Made by a program: the position numbers and the translations under genes
The notes under the pieces: model-generated
What the model saw: only the letters and a program-made list of their open reading frames with translations
Told to the model about the DNA's origin: nothing
The model's database searches: none
Shown here: in pieces, positions 20,319 to 29,107 of the stretch
Numbering within the stretch: the stretch's first letter is position 1
Layout of the letters: every line of letters begins with the position of its first letter
Assembly (NCBI RefSeq): GCF_003315635.1
Contig: NZ_PDCG01000007.1
Span: 1-64,000, forward strand
DNA: 64,000 bases
Direction: 5' to 3'
Source of the DNA: Bifidobacterium aemilianum
GTDB lineage: Bacteria > Actinomycetota > Actinomycetes > Actinomycetales > Bifidobacteriaceae

Positions 20319-23111
20319 TCAGGAGAGGTGGTCCGCCAGGTAACGACCGGTTACCGATTGGCTGTCGGCGGCCACGTCCATGGGACTGCCGGCGACCACG
20401 ATGCTGCCGCCTTCCTGGCCTCCGCCAGGCCCCATGTCGATCACATAATCGGCGTTGGCGATCATGTCCAGGTCATGCTCGATGTAGACTACCGTGGCGC
20501 CTCCATCCACCAGGCGTTCCAGGACTCCTATCAGGGTCCGTACGTCCAGGGGGTGCAGGCCGGTCGTCGGCTCGTCCAGCACAAACAGCGTGCTGTCCTG
20601 ACGTTTGCCCAATTCATTGGAAAGCTTGAGCCTCTGGGCCTCACCACCGGATAAGGAGGGCGTGTCCTCCCCCAGTTTCAGATAACCAAGACCCAGGTCG
20701 CATAGGGTCTTGAGGGCCCTACCGATTCGTTTGTCGAGGGTTGATATGGGCCGCTCGAAGAGCTTGAGCGCCTGGCTGGCGTCCATATCCAACAGTTCGG
20801 GCAGGTTCACGGCAGCCGGGTGGGCTGCGGTCGTCAACCCTATGGTCTTGACCTCGTCCCGGTAACGACTCCCCTGGCAGACCGGGCAGGTGATCGACAC
20901 GTCAGGCAGAAACTGCACATCCAGGCTGATTTGGCCGGTCCCATCACACTGGGGGCAGCGCAGGGAGCCGGTGTTGTAGGAGAAGTCAGACAGCTTAAGT
21001 CCCTTGGCCTTGGCTGTCGGGGTGGCGGCAAAGGCCCGGCGCAGCATATCCATGACACCGGTATAGGTGGCCACGGTGGACCTTACATTGATGCCGATTG
21101 GGGATGAGTCCACCAAGCGGACACGGTCGATGCCGGCCGTGTCAATTGAGTGGACATGGGCCGGAAGTAACTCAAGGTCGTTGGCCGCCTCAATGGCGGG
21201 AATCAGGGATTCAAGGACCAGGGTGGTCTTACCGGAGCCGGAGACACCGGAGACCGCTGTCATGCAACCCCGCGGAATGGCAACGTTCAAGGGGTGGACC
21301 GTATGGATGGGGCCGGTGGTGAGATGAAGCCAGTCCCCGCCTGCCTTCCGAGCCGATGCTGTTGCTGAGGCTGCCGGCTTTGCCTCAGTGGCGGTTGATG
21401 CCTCTATGTCAGCCGGCCGCCCATTTGACTGCCCGGTAGGCAATGCTTGCGCTTCCCCATTATCGGGCACATTGGCTCCCGAGGGTATATGAGGCGGTAG
21501 GGTCCGACGTTGCCGTACCAGCACCGGCTCCTTGCCAGCCAGAAAACCGGCGATGCGGGAATCCTTATTGGCCTGAATCTGCTCCGGACTACCCTGGGCA
21601 ATGATCTGACCCCCTAGGGTTCCCGCGCCGGGGCCCATCTCGACGAAATAATCGGCTGCCTTCAAGACGGTGACGTCATGGTCGACGAAGACCACGGAAT
21701 TGCCGGCATCAAGCAGGTCCCTCATGACACCTATCAGGCCCTCGAGGTTGGCGGGATGAAGGCCGGTCGAAGGCTCATCGAGGACATAGAGGACACCGGT
21801 GGTCTCGTTGCGCACAGCCCGGGAGAGCTGGGCCCGTTGCCGCTCCCCCGTTGACAGGGAGGCCAGGGACCGATCCAAGGTCAGGTAGCCCAAGCCAAGT
21901 TGGATCAGGCGCCGCCCCATATGCTGGAAGGCATCGACTAGGTCCTGGGCCATGGTCCGCATGTCCGGCGGCAATCCATCCGGCAGGGTCCTGGTCCAAG
22001 CCATCAGGTCCTCCAGGGAGCGGGCGGTGGTCTGGGCCAGGTTCTCGCCCTGAATCAGCGGGTAGCGGGCCTCCTGACTGAGCCGGCTGCCGCCACAATC
22101 GGGGCAGGTGCGCTCGATGAGGAACTTGGATACCTTGGCCAGACGCTTCTCGTCAGTGGCGCGTTTGAGCTCCTCGGTGACAGTGAGACGGGCGTTGCGA
22201 AAGGTAAAGTCCAAATCGTGGACACCCTTGATTGAGGTGATGGTGATGTGCTTCTTCTCCGAGGGCCCAGAGAAGACGATCTCCTTCTCATGGTCAGTCA
22301 GCTCCCGCCAGGGAACATCGGTGCGCACACCGAATTCCCTGACAATGTCTGGTTGCACATTGAAGCCGAAGGTCCGCCAGGGCACCACGGCTCCCTGGTC
22401 TATGGTCAGACTGTCGTCAGGAACGAGTGCGGCATCGTTGACGTCCCGAACCGTTCCGGTGCCCTGGCAGGTCGGGCAGGCTCCCAGGGAATTGAAGGCC
22501 AGTTCCTCCGCGGAAGGGGCTTGGACCTGGGTTCCGCATGTTGGGCAGATGATGGGCATCTCGGCGGCCACCTTGATGGTCGGCTCCTGGTAGTGGCCCT
22601 TGGGGCAGCGGTGGGAGGCAAGGCGGGAGAACATGAGCCTGAGGACGTTGAGGAGCTCGGTGGAGGTGCCGAAGGTGGACCGCATCCCGCCCACACCCGG
22701 TCGCTGCCGCAGGGCCAAGGCCGGCGGCAGGAAACGCACAGCATCGACCTGGGGCTTCTCCGCCTGGGTCATCCGCCGGCGGGTGTAGGTCGACAGGGCA
22801 TCCAGATAACGTCTGGACCCTTCCGCATAGAGCACACCGAGGGCCAAGGAGGACTTGCCGGAACCCGAAACACCTGCGATGCCGACCAGCTGGTTGAGCG
22901 GCACTGAGAGGTTGATGTTCCTCAGATTATGGACCCTGGCACCCTCAATCTTGATGACCGTGGGAACCTGACCCGGTCGCCGCGAGACAGACCCACCATC
23001 ATGCTCCACGGCCAGGCTGCGACGCTGGAGTCCAGGGTTCCGCCCCTTCGTGGCTGATGGATCTTTCAGATCATCATGCCTATCACTCTGTTGCTTATTC
23101 ACATGTCCCAT
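20319..23111 (-). CDS. UvrA-like (UvrA2) ABC ATPase
   Basis: Two ABC ATPase halves with zinc fingers. The first half has GVSGSGKSSLALGVLY and STGERQRAQLSRA; the second has GVSGSGKTTLVLES and LSGGEAQRLKLSNELG. CxxC zinc pairs appear in CPTCQGTG, CPDCGGSRL, CPQCDGTG and CPVCQGSRY. At about 930 residues it is close to UvrA length. The first half runs straight into ALALRQRPGVGGMRSTFGTSTEL, as in class II UvrA proteins that lack most of the UvrB-binding region and are linked to drug resistance. It probably does not replace the true UvrA. Start taken as ATG 23111; an in-frame GTG at 23171 is possible. Confidence 0.85.
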   Translation of the reverse strand: MGHVNKQQSDRHDDLKDPSATKGRNPGLQRRSLAVEHDGGSVSRRPGQVPTVIKIEGARVHNLRNINLSVPLNQLVGIAGVSGSGKSSLALGVLYAEGSRRYLDALSTYTRRRMTQAEKPQVDAVRFLPPALALRQRPGVGGMRSTFGTSTELLNVLRLMFSRLASHRCPKGHYQEPTIKVAAEMPIICPTCGTQVQAPSAEELAFNSLGACPTCQGTGTVRDVNDAALVPDDSLTIDQGAVVPWRTFGFNVQPDIVREFGVRTDVPWRELTDHEKEIVFSGPSEKKHITITSIKGVHDLDFTFRNARLTVTEELKRATDEKRLAKVSKFLIERTCPDCGGSRLSQEARYPLIQGENLAQTTARSLEDLMAWTRTLPDGLPPDMRTMAQDLVDAFQHMGRRLIQLGLGYLTLDRSLASLSTGERQRAQLSRAVRNETTGVLYVLDEPSTGLHPANLEGLIGVMRDLLDAGNSVVFVDHDVTVLKAADYFVEMGPGAGTLGGQIIAQGSPEQIQANKDSRIAGFLAGKEPVLVRQRRTLPPHIPSGANVPDNGEAQALPTGQSNGRPADIEASTATEAKPAASATASARKAGGDWLHLTTGPIHTVHPLNVAIPRGCMTAVSGVSGSGKTTLVLESLIPAIEAANDLELLPAHVHSIDTAGIDRVRLVDSSPIGINVRSTVATYTGVMDMLRRAFAATPTAKAKGLKLSDFSYNTGSLRCPQCDGTGQISLDVQFLPDVSITCPVCQGSRYRDEVKTIGLTTAAHPAAVNLPELLDMDASQALKLFERPISTLDKRIGRALKTLCDLGLGYLKLGEDTPSLSGGEAQRLKLSNELGKRQDSTLFVLDEPTTGLHPLDVRTLIGVLERLVDGGATVVYIEHDLDMIANADYVIDMGPGGGQEGGSIVVAGSPMDVAADSQSVTGRYLADHLS

Positions 23112-23381
23112 TATGGTCACCAACCGGAAGACCAGCCGCCAGTCGGCTCTGCGCCGAAACCTGGCCCCCACCCACCATCATCCCCTCTCAGGACCATCCC
23201 AAACACTCAACACCCTCACACCTCACCCCGGCACCCATTCATCACACCCCAACCGGACAGCACCCTACTCTCCTAACCATCTACCTCACCCCTGGCTCAC
23301 CCTCACTGCCCAACATCCCCCTACCCCTGGGTCACCCTCCCCTCCCACCATCCGCACCCTCAGAACCTACCAAACGATATT
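23112..23381. other. G-poor, C/A-rich gene-free stretch
   Basis: About 270 bases whose plus strand is rich in C and A (CACCC, CCATC, CCCTCACC) and nearly free of G. Translations are low-complexity and have no ribosome-binding site, so I call no gene. It forms the left flank of the palindromic array. Confidence 0.6.
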
Positions 23382-23490
23382 TGTCCGAATTCCCTCAGGA
23401 CTTTGCCGTCAATGAGGAATATTGGACAGAAAATGGCAAATTTTGTCCAATATTCCTCACGAGTTGGCCGTTAATGAGGAAATTCGGACA
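23382..23490. repeat. Four alternating 16-bp half-sites with exact 31-bp period
   Basis: Four copies of a 16-base motif alternate in orientation: TGTCCGAATTCCCTCA (23382-23397), TGAGGAATATTGGACA (23413-23428), TGTCCAATATTCCTCA (23444-23459) and TGAGGAAATTCGGACA (23475-23490). Each spacer is exactly 15 bases. The middle pair is a perfect 16-bp inverted repeat. Spacers 1 and 3 are related (ttTGCCGTcAA and TTGGCCGTTAA). A 31-bp step is about three helical turns, so all sites would lie on one face of the DNA. It is not a CRISPR: repeats are inverted and spacers are half-conserved. Confidence 0.85.
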
Positions 23491-23582
23491 GGTGGTGATG
23501 TGAGGGAGATTGAGGGAGCTGGCTGGGCAGGGCGGAGGAATGAGGGATATGGGATAGGAAGATGGGACGGAGGAAGAAGGTA
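23491..23582. other. C-poor, G/A-rich gene-free stretch
   Basis: The right flank of the palindromic array is almost purely purine on the plus strand, the mirror of the left flank. The G:C skew flips across the array. No gene is seen. Confidence 0.6.
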
Positions 23583-23752
23583 GGAATAGGCCAAAATAGA
23601 GAGAAATGATGAGAGTAAGGAATAGGCCGAAATAGGGATACCTGATGAAAGGAGGGAATGAGTCGAAATAGAGATAGGTGATGAGGGATGGGAAGGAGAA
23701 ACCGAGGTAGGAGGTGTGAATAGGTCGGAATGGGATACGCGATGAAAGGAGG
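23583..23752. repeat. Four imperfect direct repeats of about 33-37 bp
   Basis: Units begin near 23584, 23619, 23655 and 23716. Each reads roughly GGAATAGGCCGAAATAG followed by GGATACCTGATGAAAGGAGG. Copies 2 and 4 are closest. Two copies end in GATGAAAGGAGGGA. They lie just beyond the end of the CMD gene. Confidence 0.75.
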
Positions 23753-23770
23753 GAAGGAGACGAGTTGCGG

Positions 23771-24094
23771 TCAGTCTTCTCCGAAGACCTTTTGGGCCAG
23801 GTCGAATGCGGACCAGGCCTTGGGCCAGCCTGCGTAGAAGGCCAGGTGGGTGATGAGTTCGACCATCTCGTCCTTGGTGACGCCGTTGGTTCGGGCTATA
23901 CGCATGTGGCTCTCCAACTGTGGAAACAGACCTTGGGCCATGAGCGCGCTGCAAGTGATCAGACTGCGGTCACGGGCCGGAAGCTTATCCTCCCTGGACC
24001 AGACCTGACCGAACAAGACATCATCATTGAGTTCCGCAAAGGTAGGGGCAAATTCGCCCAGTTGGTCGCGACCAGCGGTTTGTTTCTGCATCAT
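23771..24094 (-). CDS. Carboxymuconolactone decarboxylase-family protein
   Basis: A 107-residue single-domain protein of the CMD/AhpD-like fold: SREDKLPARDRSLITCSALMA, then LESHMRIARTNGVTKDEMVELITHLAFYAGWP. The ELITHLAFYAGWPKA stretch with its conserved His is typical of CMD proteins. A CxxC peroxidase pair of AhpD is absent, so antioxidant activity is not supported. It is preceded by a cupin gene on the same strand with a 24-base gap. This CMD-cupin pair is common and sometimes fused, and is often of unknown substrate. Confidence 0.88.
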   Translation of the reverse strand: MMQKQTAGRDQLGEFAPTFAELNDDVLFGQVWSREDKLPARDRSLITCSALMAQGLFPQLESHMRIARTNGVTKDEMVELITHLAFYAGWPKAWSAFDLAQKVFGED

Positions 24095-24118
24095 GATTCC
24101 TTTCCTTGCACTACTGGG

Positions 24119-24544
24119 TCAGGGCTCCAGGGCCTCATACTCCTCATCGGTGACCGGTTCCAGCCATTCGGGCGTGCCTGCGGTGATGGCCAAGTGGGCG
24201 AACCAGCTGTCTTTGGCCGCACCATGCCAGTGCTTGACACCATCATGGACCACGACCACATCGCCGGGTCTCAGCTCGCGAGCGGACTGACCCTCCTCCT
24301 GGTACCAGCCGCGCCCGGCTGTGGCCAGCAGTATCTGGAAGCCATCATTATGCCTGTGCCAATTGTTGCGGCAGCCGGGCTCGAAACTAACGTTGCCCAC
24401 ACCTACGTTGATATCCGGATCAGCGACTAAAGAATTGAGATAACTCCGACCGATGAAATATTGACTATAGGCGTCATTGGCATCTCCAATGCCGAACGTT
24501 GCAGCCTTGACTTCATCTGCGAATCGTCCTTCACCTTGAATCAT
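24119..24544 (-). CDS. Cupin-domain protein
   Basis: A 141-residue cupin. Motif 1 reads NNWHRHNDGFQILLATAGRG (two His for metal) and motif 2 reads LRPGDVVVVHDGVKHWHGA (third His). The start ATG 24544 follows AAGGAGG seven bases upstream. It forms a two-gene operon with the CMD gene. Small cupins of this type bind a divalent metal and act as isomerases, oxygenases or sensors; the substrate cannot be told. Confidence 0.88.
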   Translation of the reverse strand: MIQGEGRFADEVKAATFGIGDANDAYSQYFIGRSYLNSLVADPDINVGVGNVSFEPGCRNNWHRHNDGFQILLATAGRGWYQEEGQSARELRPGDVVVVHDGVKHWHGAAKDSWFAHLAITAGTPEWLEPVTDEEYEALEP

Positions 24545-25335
24545 ATTGCCTCCTTATTGCATGGCACTGACTGAGCAGGCCCTCTCTTGCGTCGGCGCGT
24601 GCCTGACTTGCCGATAGCCCCGAGGGGCTGCGAATCCTGCCTCTGTGCCGTTATGGTAGAGCCGCCGGCAGCATAGGTCCAATGCCTGTTTGCTGACCAA
24701 TCAATGCCTTTTAGGCATGAGGCCAATTGCCGCGATGGGCATGACTCCGAGATGATTCGCCTGACAGCGCGTGGCGCACACCCTTGCTGAGCCGCACTTG
24801 GAGGAAAAGCTTAGCCGCAGCAGCATGCTCATAAGGAGGGTCCGACTTCAGGAAGAAACGGGAGCTGACAGAGATAGGGTTACGTAATGGAACCACACGT
24901 AGGCATGCCGGGGCCAAGTTACGGACACACAAGAGGACCAAGTCACAGATATACAGGGAGACAAGCCATGGAAAGAGAGGAGAAAGAGGCCGCAGACACA
25001 CAGACCGGCACAACACCAAACCATGCAACCCAACCATGAACACACAAGGAACCAAATCACGGAGGTTCAGGAGCACAAGTCGGGGAAAGGCAGGCGGATG
25101 ACCCACAAGTAAGGGGGACCAAGCCATGAACACGGGTGGATCAACCTACGAACACATGAAAAACCGAAGCCCAAAAATATAGGAGAACCAAGCAGACAGA
25201 GGCGCAGAGGACGAATCGCAGACGCATGGTTGGGCAATAGTCTTCATGGGCCTCTTCTGGCTCTCCCCGACCGAATCGCAGACGCACGGGTGGGCCAGCT
25301 GTGTAGACACGGTCAAACTCAACCATGAATATGCA
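24545..25335. repeat. Gene-free stretch with degenerate repeats
   Basis: Nearly 800 bases without a credible gene. The plus strand becomes T-poor from about 24840 and repeats loose versions of ACCAAGTCACAGA and CAACCATGAACAC at irregular spacing. A clearer direct repeat, CGAATCGCAGACGCA followed by GGxTGGGC, stands at 25212-25235 and 25272-25295, exactly 60 bases apart. Confidence 0.55.
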
Positions 25336-25347
25336 GGGGGGGGGGGG
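25336..25347. repeat. Homopolymer tract of 12 G
   Basis: A run of twelve G lies 45 bases beyond the stop of the DEAD-box helicase gene. It is long enough to slip during replication, but no gene start is near. Confidence 0.85.
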
Positions 25348-25392
25348 ACCCACTTGGGCACTCCCCTTCCCCGATGTCAGAGATACTTGGGG

Positions 25393-27438
25393 TCAGCGAC
25401 CTACACGGAAGGGGGCTGACTTCTTCTTGCTGCCGGAGTGACGGAAGCCGCCGGTCCTGCGACCAGACTGTACCCCGCCATAGTTCCGCTTGCCCCTGCC
25501 GCCACGGCCACCCTTGTCGTAGTAGTCGCTGCGACCGCCATGCGAGGCATGAGAATTGTGGGAGTCATTCGATTCATAGGAGTCACGTGAACCGCGGTCA
25601 TCAGGAGAGCCGTAGGAGCCGCGTGATTCATATGAATCGCGGTTGCGGCGCGATGAGCGACGGTCACGGGAATCAGCGCTGGATTGGAAGCGGTCGTCGC
25701 TGCGGCCCGATTGATGACGACGAGACTGGCCGGCATGATCGGTACGGTCATTGCTGTCGAAGGAACGGCCCGTATGACGGTCATCCGACCGACGGCCTTG
25801 GTAACCGCGCTTGCCGGACCGTGAGCCATCACGGTCGGAACGGCCTTCCGCGTAGGAATCGCCACGAGCGAAGTCACCCCCGGAGCTGCGACCGCGACCA
25901 TCACGACCCCGGGATGAGCCGCCGGAATGGAAATTCCGGTCCTCCCGCGAGAAGCGCCCACGCCCTTCGGATCGGGAGCCGCCACGGCCACGATTCTGGC
26001 CACCGTGACCACGACCGGCCTTGGAATTGACCACGGGAACGGTCAGCGTCCAGCCCTTGACCAAGGGGGCGTGCTCCCCCACCAACTCCTTGAGAATCGG
26101 CGAGCCAGGAACCACTTCCTCAGCCTTGACCTTGATGCCGGCCTGGCGCATCATGGACCTGGCTCCCCGCTGCTGGTTGGGCAGCACCAGAGTCACCACA
26201 TCACCGGTCTCACCAGCGCGGGCGGTGCGGCCCGAACGATGCAGGAAGGACTTGGAATCCTCCGGCGGCTCAGTCTGCACAACCAGGGTCACATCGGAGA
26301 CATCAATACCGCGGGCAGCCACGTCGGTGGCGACCAGCACACGGACCTGGCCATCGGTGAAGGCGCCCAGGTGGCGGTCTCGCTGGTTCTGCGACAGGTT
26401 ACCCTGCAGGTCGACGGCCGGGATTCCGGCATCCACCAGTTTCTTGGCCATCTTCTGCGCCTGGTACTTGGTGCGGGTGAAGAGGATGCGCTTGCCCTTG
26501 CCGGAGGCCAGCTCGCGAATGACCTCATACTTGTTGCCTTGGGATACGGAGAAGACATGGTGGGTCATGGTGTCCACATGGGATTCGGCGGAATCGACCG
26601 CATGGACCTTGGCATCGTTCAGGAACTGACGGACCACCTTGTCGACCCCGTGGTCGAGCGTGGCGGAGAAGAGCATGTGCTGCCCCTCGGGGGCGACCTG
26701 CTCCAGCAGGCGCTGGACCGATGGGAGGAAGCCCATGTCGGCCATCTCATCGGCCTCATCCAGGACCGAGATCTCAACTGACTCCAAGGAGAGCATGCGC
26801 TGGCGCAGCAAATCCTCCAAGCGACCGGGGCAGGCGATGACGATGTCGGCTCCGGAGCGCAGGCGGCTGACCTGTCGGCCTTGCTTGACGCCGCCGTACA
26901 CGGTGACGGTGGTCATATCGTAGGCCTTGGCCAGGGGGGTGATGACCTCATCAATCTGGTTGACCAATTCACGGGTCGGTGCCAGCACCAAGGCCCGGGG
27001 GTGGGGCAGCATGGCCTTGGAGCGGGAGTGTGAACCGCCCTGGGCCTGAATGCGCTCGAAGTCCTTCATTGCGGCAGCCGAGGGGCTTTCGCCAGCCAGT
27101 CGGGCCACCAGGGGCAGGGAGTAGGCCAGGGTCTTGCCGGACCCGGTCTGACCACGGCCCAGAATGTCGCGGCCAGCCAGGGAATCAGGCAGGGTATCAG
27201 CCTGGATGGGGAAGGCGGTCTTCTTGCCTTCGGCGGCCAGGAGGCGGACCAGGGGCTGCGGAACGCCCAGTTCAGAGAATGCGGGGGCCTGGTCGGCCTC
27301 CAGACCGGACTCCGAATCGGCGGCATCGAAAGTGTCGGCGGTGGTCATGGACGACCCGGGGAGGGATGAATCTTGGAACAATTCGGCTTCACTATCGACA
27401 TCAATGAAATTATCAGCATATACAACAGAATTCGGCAC
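25393..27438 (-). CDS. DEAD-box ATP-dependent RNA helicase with disordered tail
   Basis: A 681-residue protein. The core has Q-motif features (FSELGVPQPLVRLL), GRGQTGSGKTLAYSLP (I), PTRELVNQ (Ia), VLDEADEMADMGF (II), FSAT (III), VATDVAARGID (V) and HRSGRTARAG (VI). From about residue 470 the chain is a low-complexity tail rich in Arg, Gly, Ser, Asp and Tyr, with RGG-like pieces, usual for RNA-binding. It would unwind RNA in ribosome assembly or decay, especially in the cold. It starts with GTG 27438 behind GAAAGG. It lies back to back with the deformylase gene. Confidence 0.92.
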   Translation of the reverse strand: MPNSVVYADNFIDVDSEAELFQDSSLPGSSMTTADTFDAADSESGLEADQAPAFSELGVPQPLVRLLAAEGKKTAFPIQADTLPDSLAGRDILGRGQTGSGKTLAYSLPLVARLAGESPSAAAMKDFERIQAQGGSHSRSKAMLPHPRALVLAPTRELVNQIDEVITPLAKAYDMTTVTVYGGVKQGRQVSRLRSGADIVIACPGRLEDLLRQRMLSLESVEISVLDEADEMADMGFLPSVQRLLEQVAPEGQHMLFSATLDHGVDKVVRQFLNDAKVHAVDSAESHVDTMTHHVFSVSQGNKYEVIRELASGKGKRILFTRTKYQAQKMAKKLVDAGIPAVDLQGNLSQNQRDRHLGAFTDGQVRVLVATDVAARGIDVSDVTLVVQTEPPEDSKSFLHRSGRTARAGETGDVVTLVLPNQQRGARSMMRQAGIKVKAEEVVPGSPILKELVGEHAPLVKGWTLTVPVVNSKAGRGHGGQNRGRGGSRSEGRGRFSREDRNFHSGGSSRGRDGRGRSSGGDFARGDSYAEGRSDRDGSRSGKRGYQGRRSDDRHTGRSFDSNDRTDHAGQSRRHQSGRSDDRFQSSADSRDRRSSRRNRDSYESRGSYGSPDDRGSRDSYESNDSHNSHASHGGRSDYYDKGGRGGRGKRNYGGVQSGRRTGGFRHSGSKKKSAPFRVGR

Positions 27439-27601
27439 AATAGCCTTTCAAACAATGAAGCCTGCCTTGTCTTCTTGTTTGGCGGCTTCTCTTAACCTAT
27501 TCAGTGTATCCGGGCAGCTGGACCGGCCCTTCACCAGCAGCCCAGGGATGGCGTACCCTTATGAAACGAAAGCGGCCGATACCGAGGAAGAGGAGCCAGC
27601 A

Positions 27602-28018
27602 ATGGAACAAGCGATTATGCGGTCTAGGGCCTTTCTCTCACGCGTGTCCAAGGAGGCCAAGCCGGAGGATGTGCAGGTGGCCCAGGACCTCAAGGACACT
27701 CTGGTGGCTCATGAGGAGAACTGCGCGGGGCTGGCGGCCAACATGATTGGCGAGAGCAAGCGGATCATCGTCTTCAAGGACGAGCTGACCGGCGGGCTGG
27801 CCACCATGTTCAACCCCAGCATCATCGAGAAGGACGGGCCCTATGAGACCGAGGAGGGTTGCCTGTCCCTGGATGGCGCCCGCCACACAACCCGCTACCA
27901 GCGAATCAGAGTGACCTACCAGGACCACAGGTTCCGCGAGCGCACAGCCACCTTCATCGGCTGGACCGCCCAGATCATTCAGCACGAGATCGACCACTGC
28001 ATGGGAGTGCTGATCTAG
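27602..28018 (+). CDS. def: Peptide deformylase, short form
   Basis: A 138-residue metalloprotease that removes the formyl group from new proteins. The three motifs are CAGLAANMIG (I), EEGCLSL with metal ligand Cys87 (II) and QHEIDH with His128, Glu129 and His132 (III). Motif I has Met where most deformylases have Gln; short forms with NMIG are known in other Gram-positives. ATG 27602 is chosen because GAGGAG precedes it; the frame stays open much further upstream but is not coding there. Confidence 0.9.
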   Translation: MEQAIMRSRAFLSRVSKEAKPEDVQVAQDLKDTLVAHEENCAGLAANMIGESKRIIVFKDELTGGLATMFNPSIIEKDGPYETEEGCLSLDGARHTTRYQRIRVTYQDHRFRERTATFIGWTAQIIQHEIDHCMGVLI

Positions 28019-28119
28019 CAACGCCCGTCAGTGGACCCAGGCAGAAATCGGTGGGCTGCAGACGGCGGACCACAGACAACAGACGGCGTACGGCAGGCAA
28101 CAGACCACGAGCGTCAGCC

Positions 28120-28794
28120 TCAGCTTTGACGACTCTCCCACTGGCGGCGGATCAGGCAACGGATGGCCTGGTCCCGGTATACCTCGCCGGGCAGGAGGGG
28201 CAGACGGACATGCTCGGCGATACGCACCCATTCCATGCCCAGCTTGTCCATAACCCGTTCGGACTTGTGGTTTTCAACATCGTGAACCCCGTAGATGTCC
28301 GACAATCCAAGGTCCTCAAAACCGTGACGTAACAGTTCTTTGGCGGCTTCAACCGCCAGCCCTTGGCCCCAGTAGGGCCGCCCTATCCAGTAGCCGATCC
28401 CCATGGTCCGATCAGGTGTGCAGCCATCGGGCCACACTGTGTTGGAGGGGGTTTTAAAGGACATGGAACCAACGATATGACCGGTCTCCTTGAGCACCAG
28501 CGCATAGCTTTCCGGCCGGGCCAGCACCTGGTCGATGACCTCGGCACTTTCCTGCACGGAGCGGTGGACTGCCCAACCTGCTGAAGGGCCAATCTCCGGG
28601 TCCTGGGCGTAGCGGTAGAGGTCCTGGACATCATCAGCATTGCCGATCCGCCAAGGTCTCAGCAGTAGACGCTCCGTTTGCAGACCGGACTCATCCGCCA
28701 CCTGATCGCTGGCGGCAGGGGACTGCGACTGCTCCGGCAATCCGGGCATCGGCCCAGCTTCATCTTGGGATTTAGACCCCTGTATCTTGTTCAT
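28120..28794 (-). CDS. GNAT-family N-acetyltransferase (RimJ/RimL type)
   Basis: A 224-residue protein. After a disordered N-terminus of about 35 residues, LQTERLLLRPWRIGNADDV opens the domain. The acetyl-CoA loop is IGYWIGRPYWGQGLAVEAAKELLRHGF, followed by LSDIYGVHDVENHKSERVMDKLGM. These are marks of the RimJ/RimL group, which acetylates ribosomal-protein N-termini or small amines. The real substrate is unknown. It ends about 100 bases from the deformylase and converges with it. Confidence 0.85.
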   Translation of the reverse strand: MNKIQGSKSQDEAGPMPGLPEQSQSPAASDQVADESGLQTERLLLRPWRIGNADDVQDLYRYAQDPEIGPSAGWAVHRSVQESAEVIDQVLARPESYALVLKETGHIVGSMSFKTPSNTVWPDGCTPDRTMGIGYWIGRPYWGQGLAVEAAKELLRHGFEDLGLSDIYGVHDVENHKSERVMDKLGMEWVRIAEHVRLPLLPGEVYRDQAIRCLIRRQWESRQS

Positions 28795-29107
28795 GACTTA
28801 CACCCACATTCATGTCGCCCCTGGTGATCCAGGCCCCGGAACCCCGACCTGCCGTCACTAATCAATTGCCCTTGATTCTACAGGCGCAGGGCCCCCAGCG
28901 AATCATTTATCCCATATACTGTCAAACATCCCAGTAAGCCGGCCGCAAACCCTGTTGCTTCCACCCTTGCCCCTGCCTCCCCCCGCTGAACTCGGTCACC
29001 CTGCTCCGCTAGCATGGAGGGCGGAGAAAACATACTGCATTCGTGGCTTCAACACGGTTGTACAAAGAGACCAGGCCTGCGGAAGGCCCATAGAAGAGGA
29101 ATCGAAG
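28795..29107. other. Intergenic stretch upstream of ettA
   Basis: About 310 bases between divergent genes. The plus strand stays in frame with EttA here, but the residues are not protein-like, so I treat it as promoter and leader. No clear operator is seen. Confidence 0.4.

Noticed and set aside
23382-23490. Possible small CRISPR array
   Set aside because: The repeats alternate in orientation, are only 16 bases long and the spacers are partly alike; no cas genes are near.
23050-23503. Pro/His/Thr-rich frames on the plus strand
   Set aside because: They arise from the C/A-rich skewed DNA; there is no start signal, and the same stretch opens in two frames.
24711-25353. Minus-strand hydrophobic frames as membrane proteins
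   Set aside because: The hydrophobic look comes from T-rich complement of T-poor repeats; no start signals or family match.
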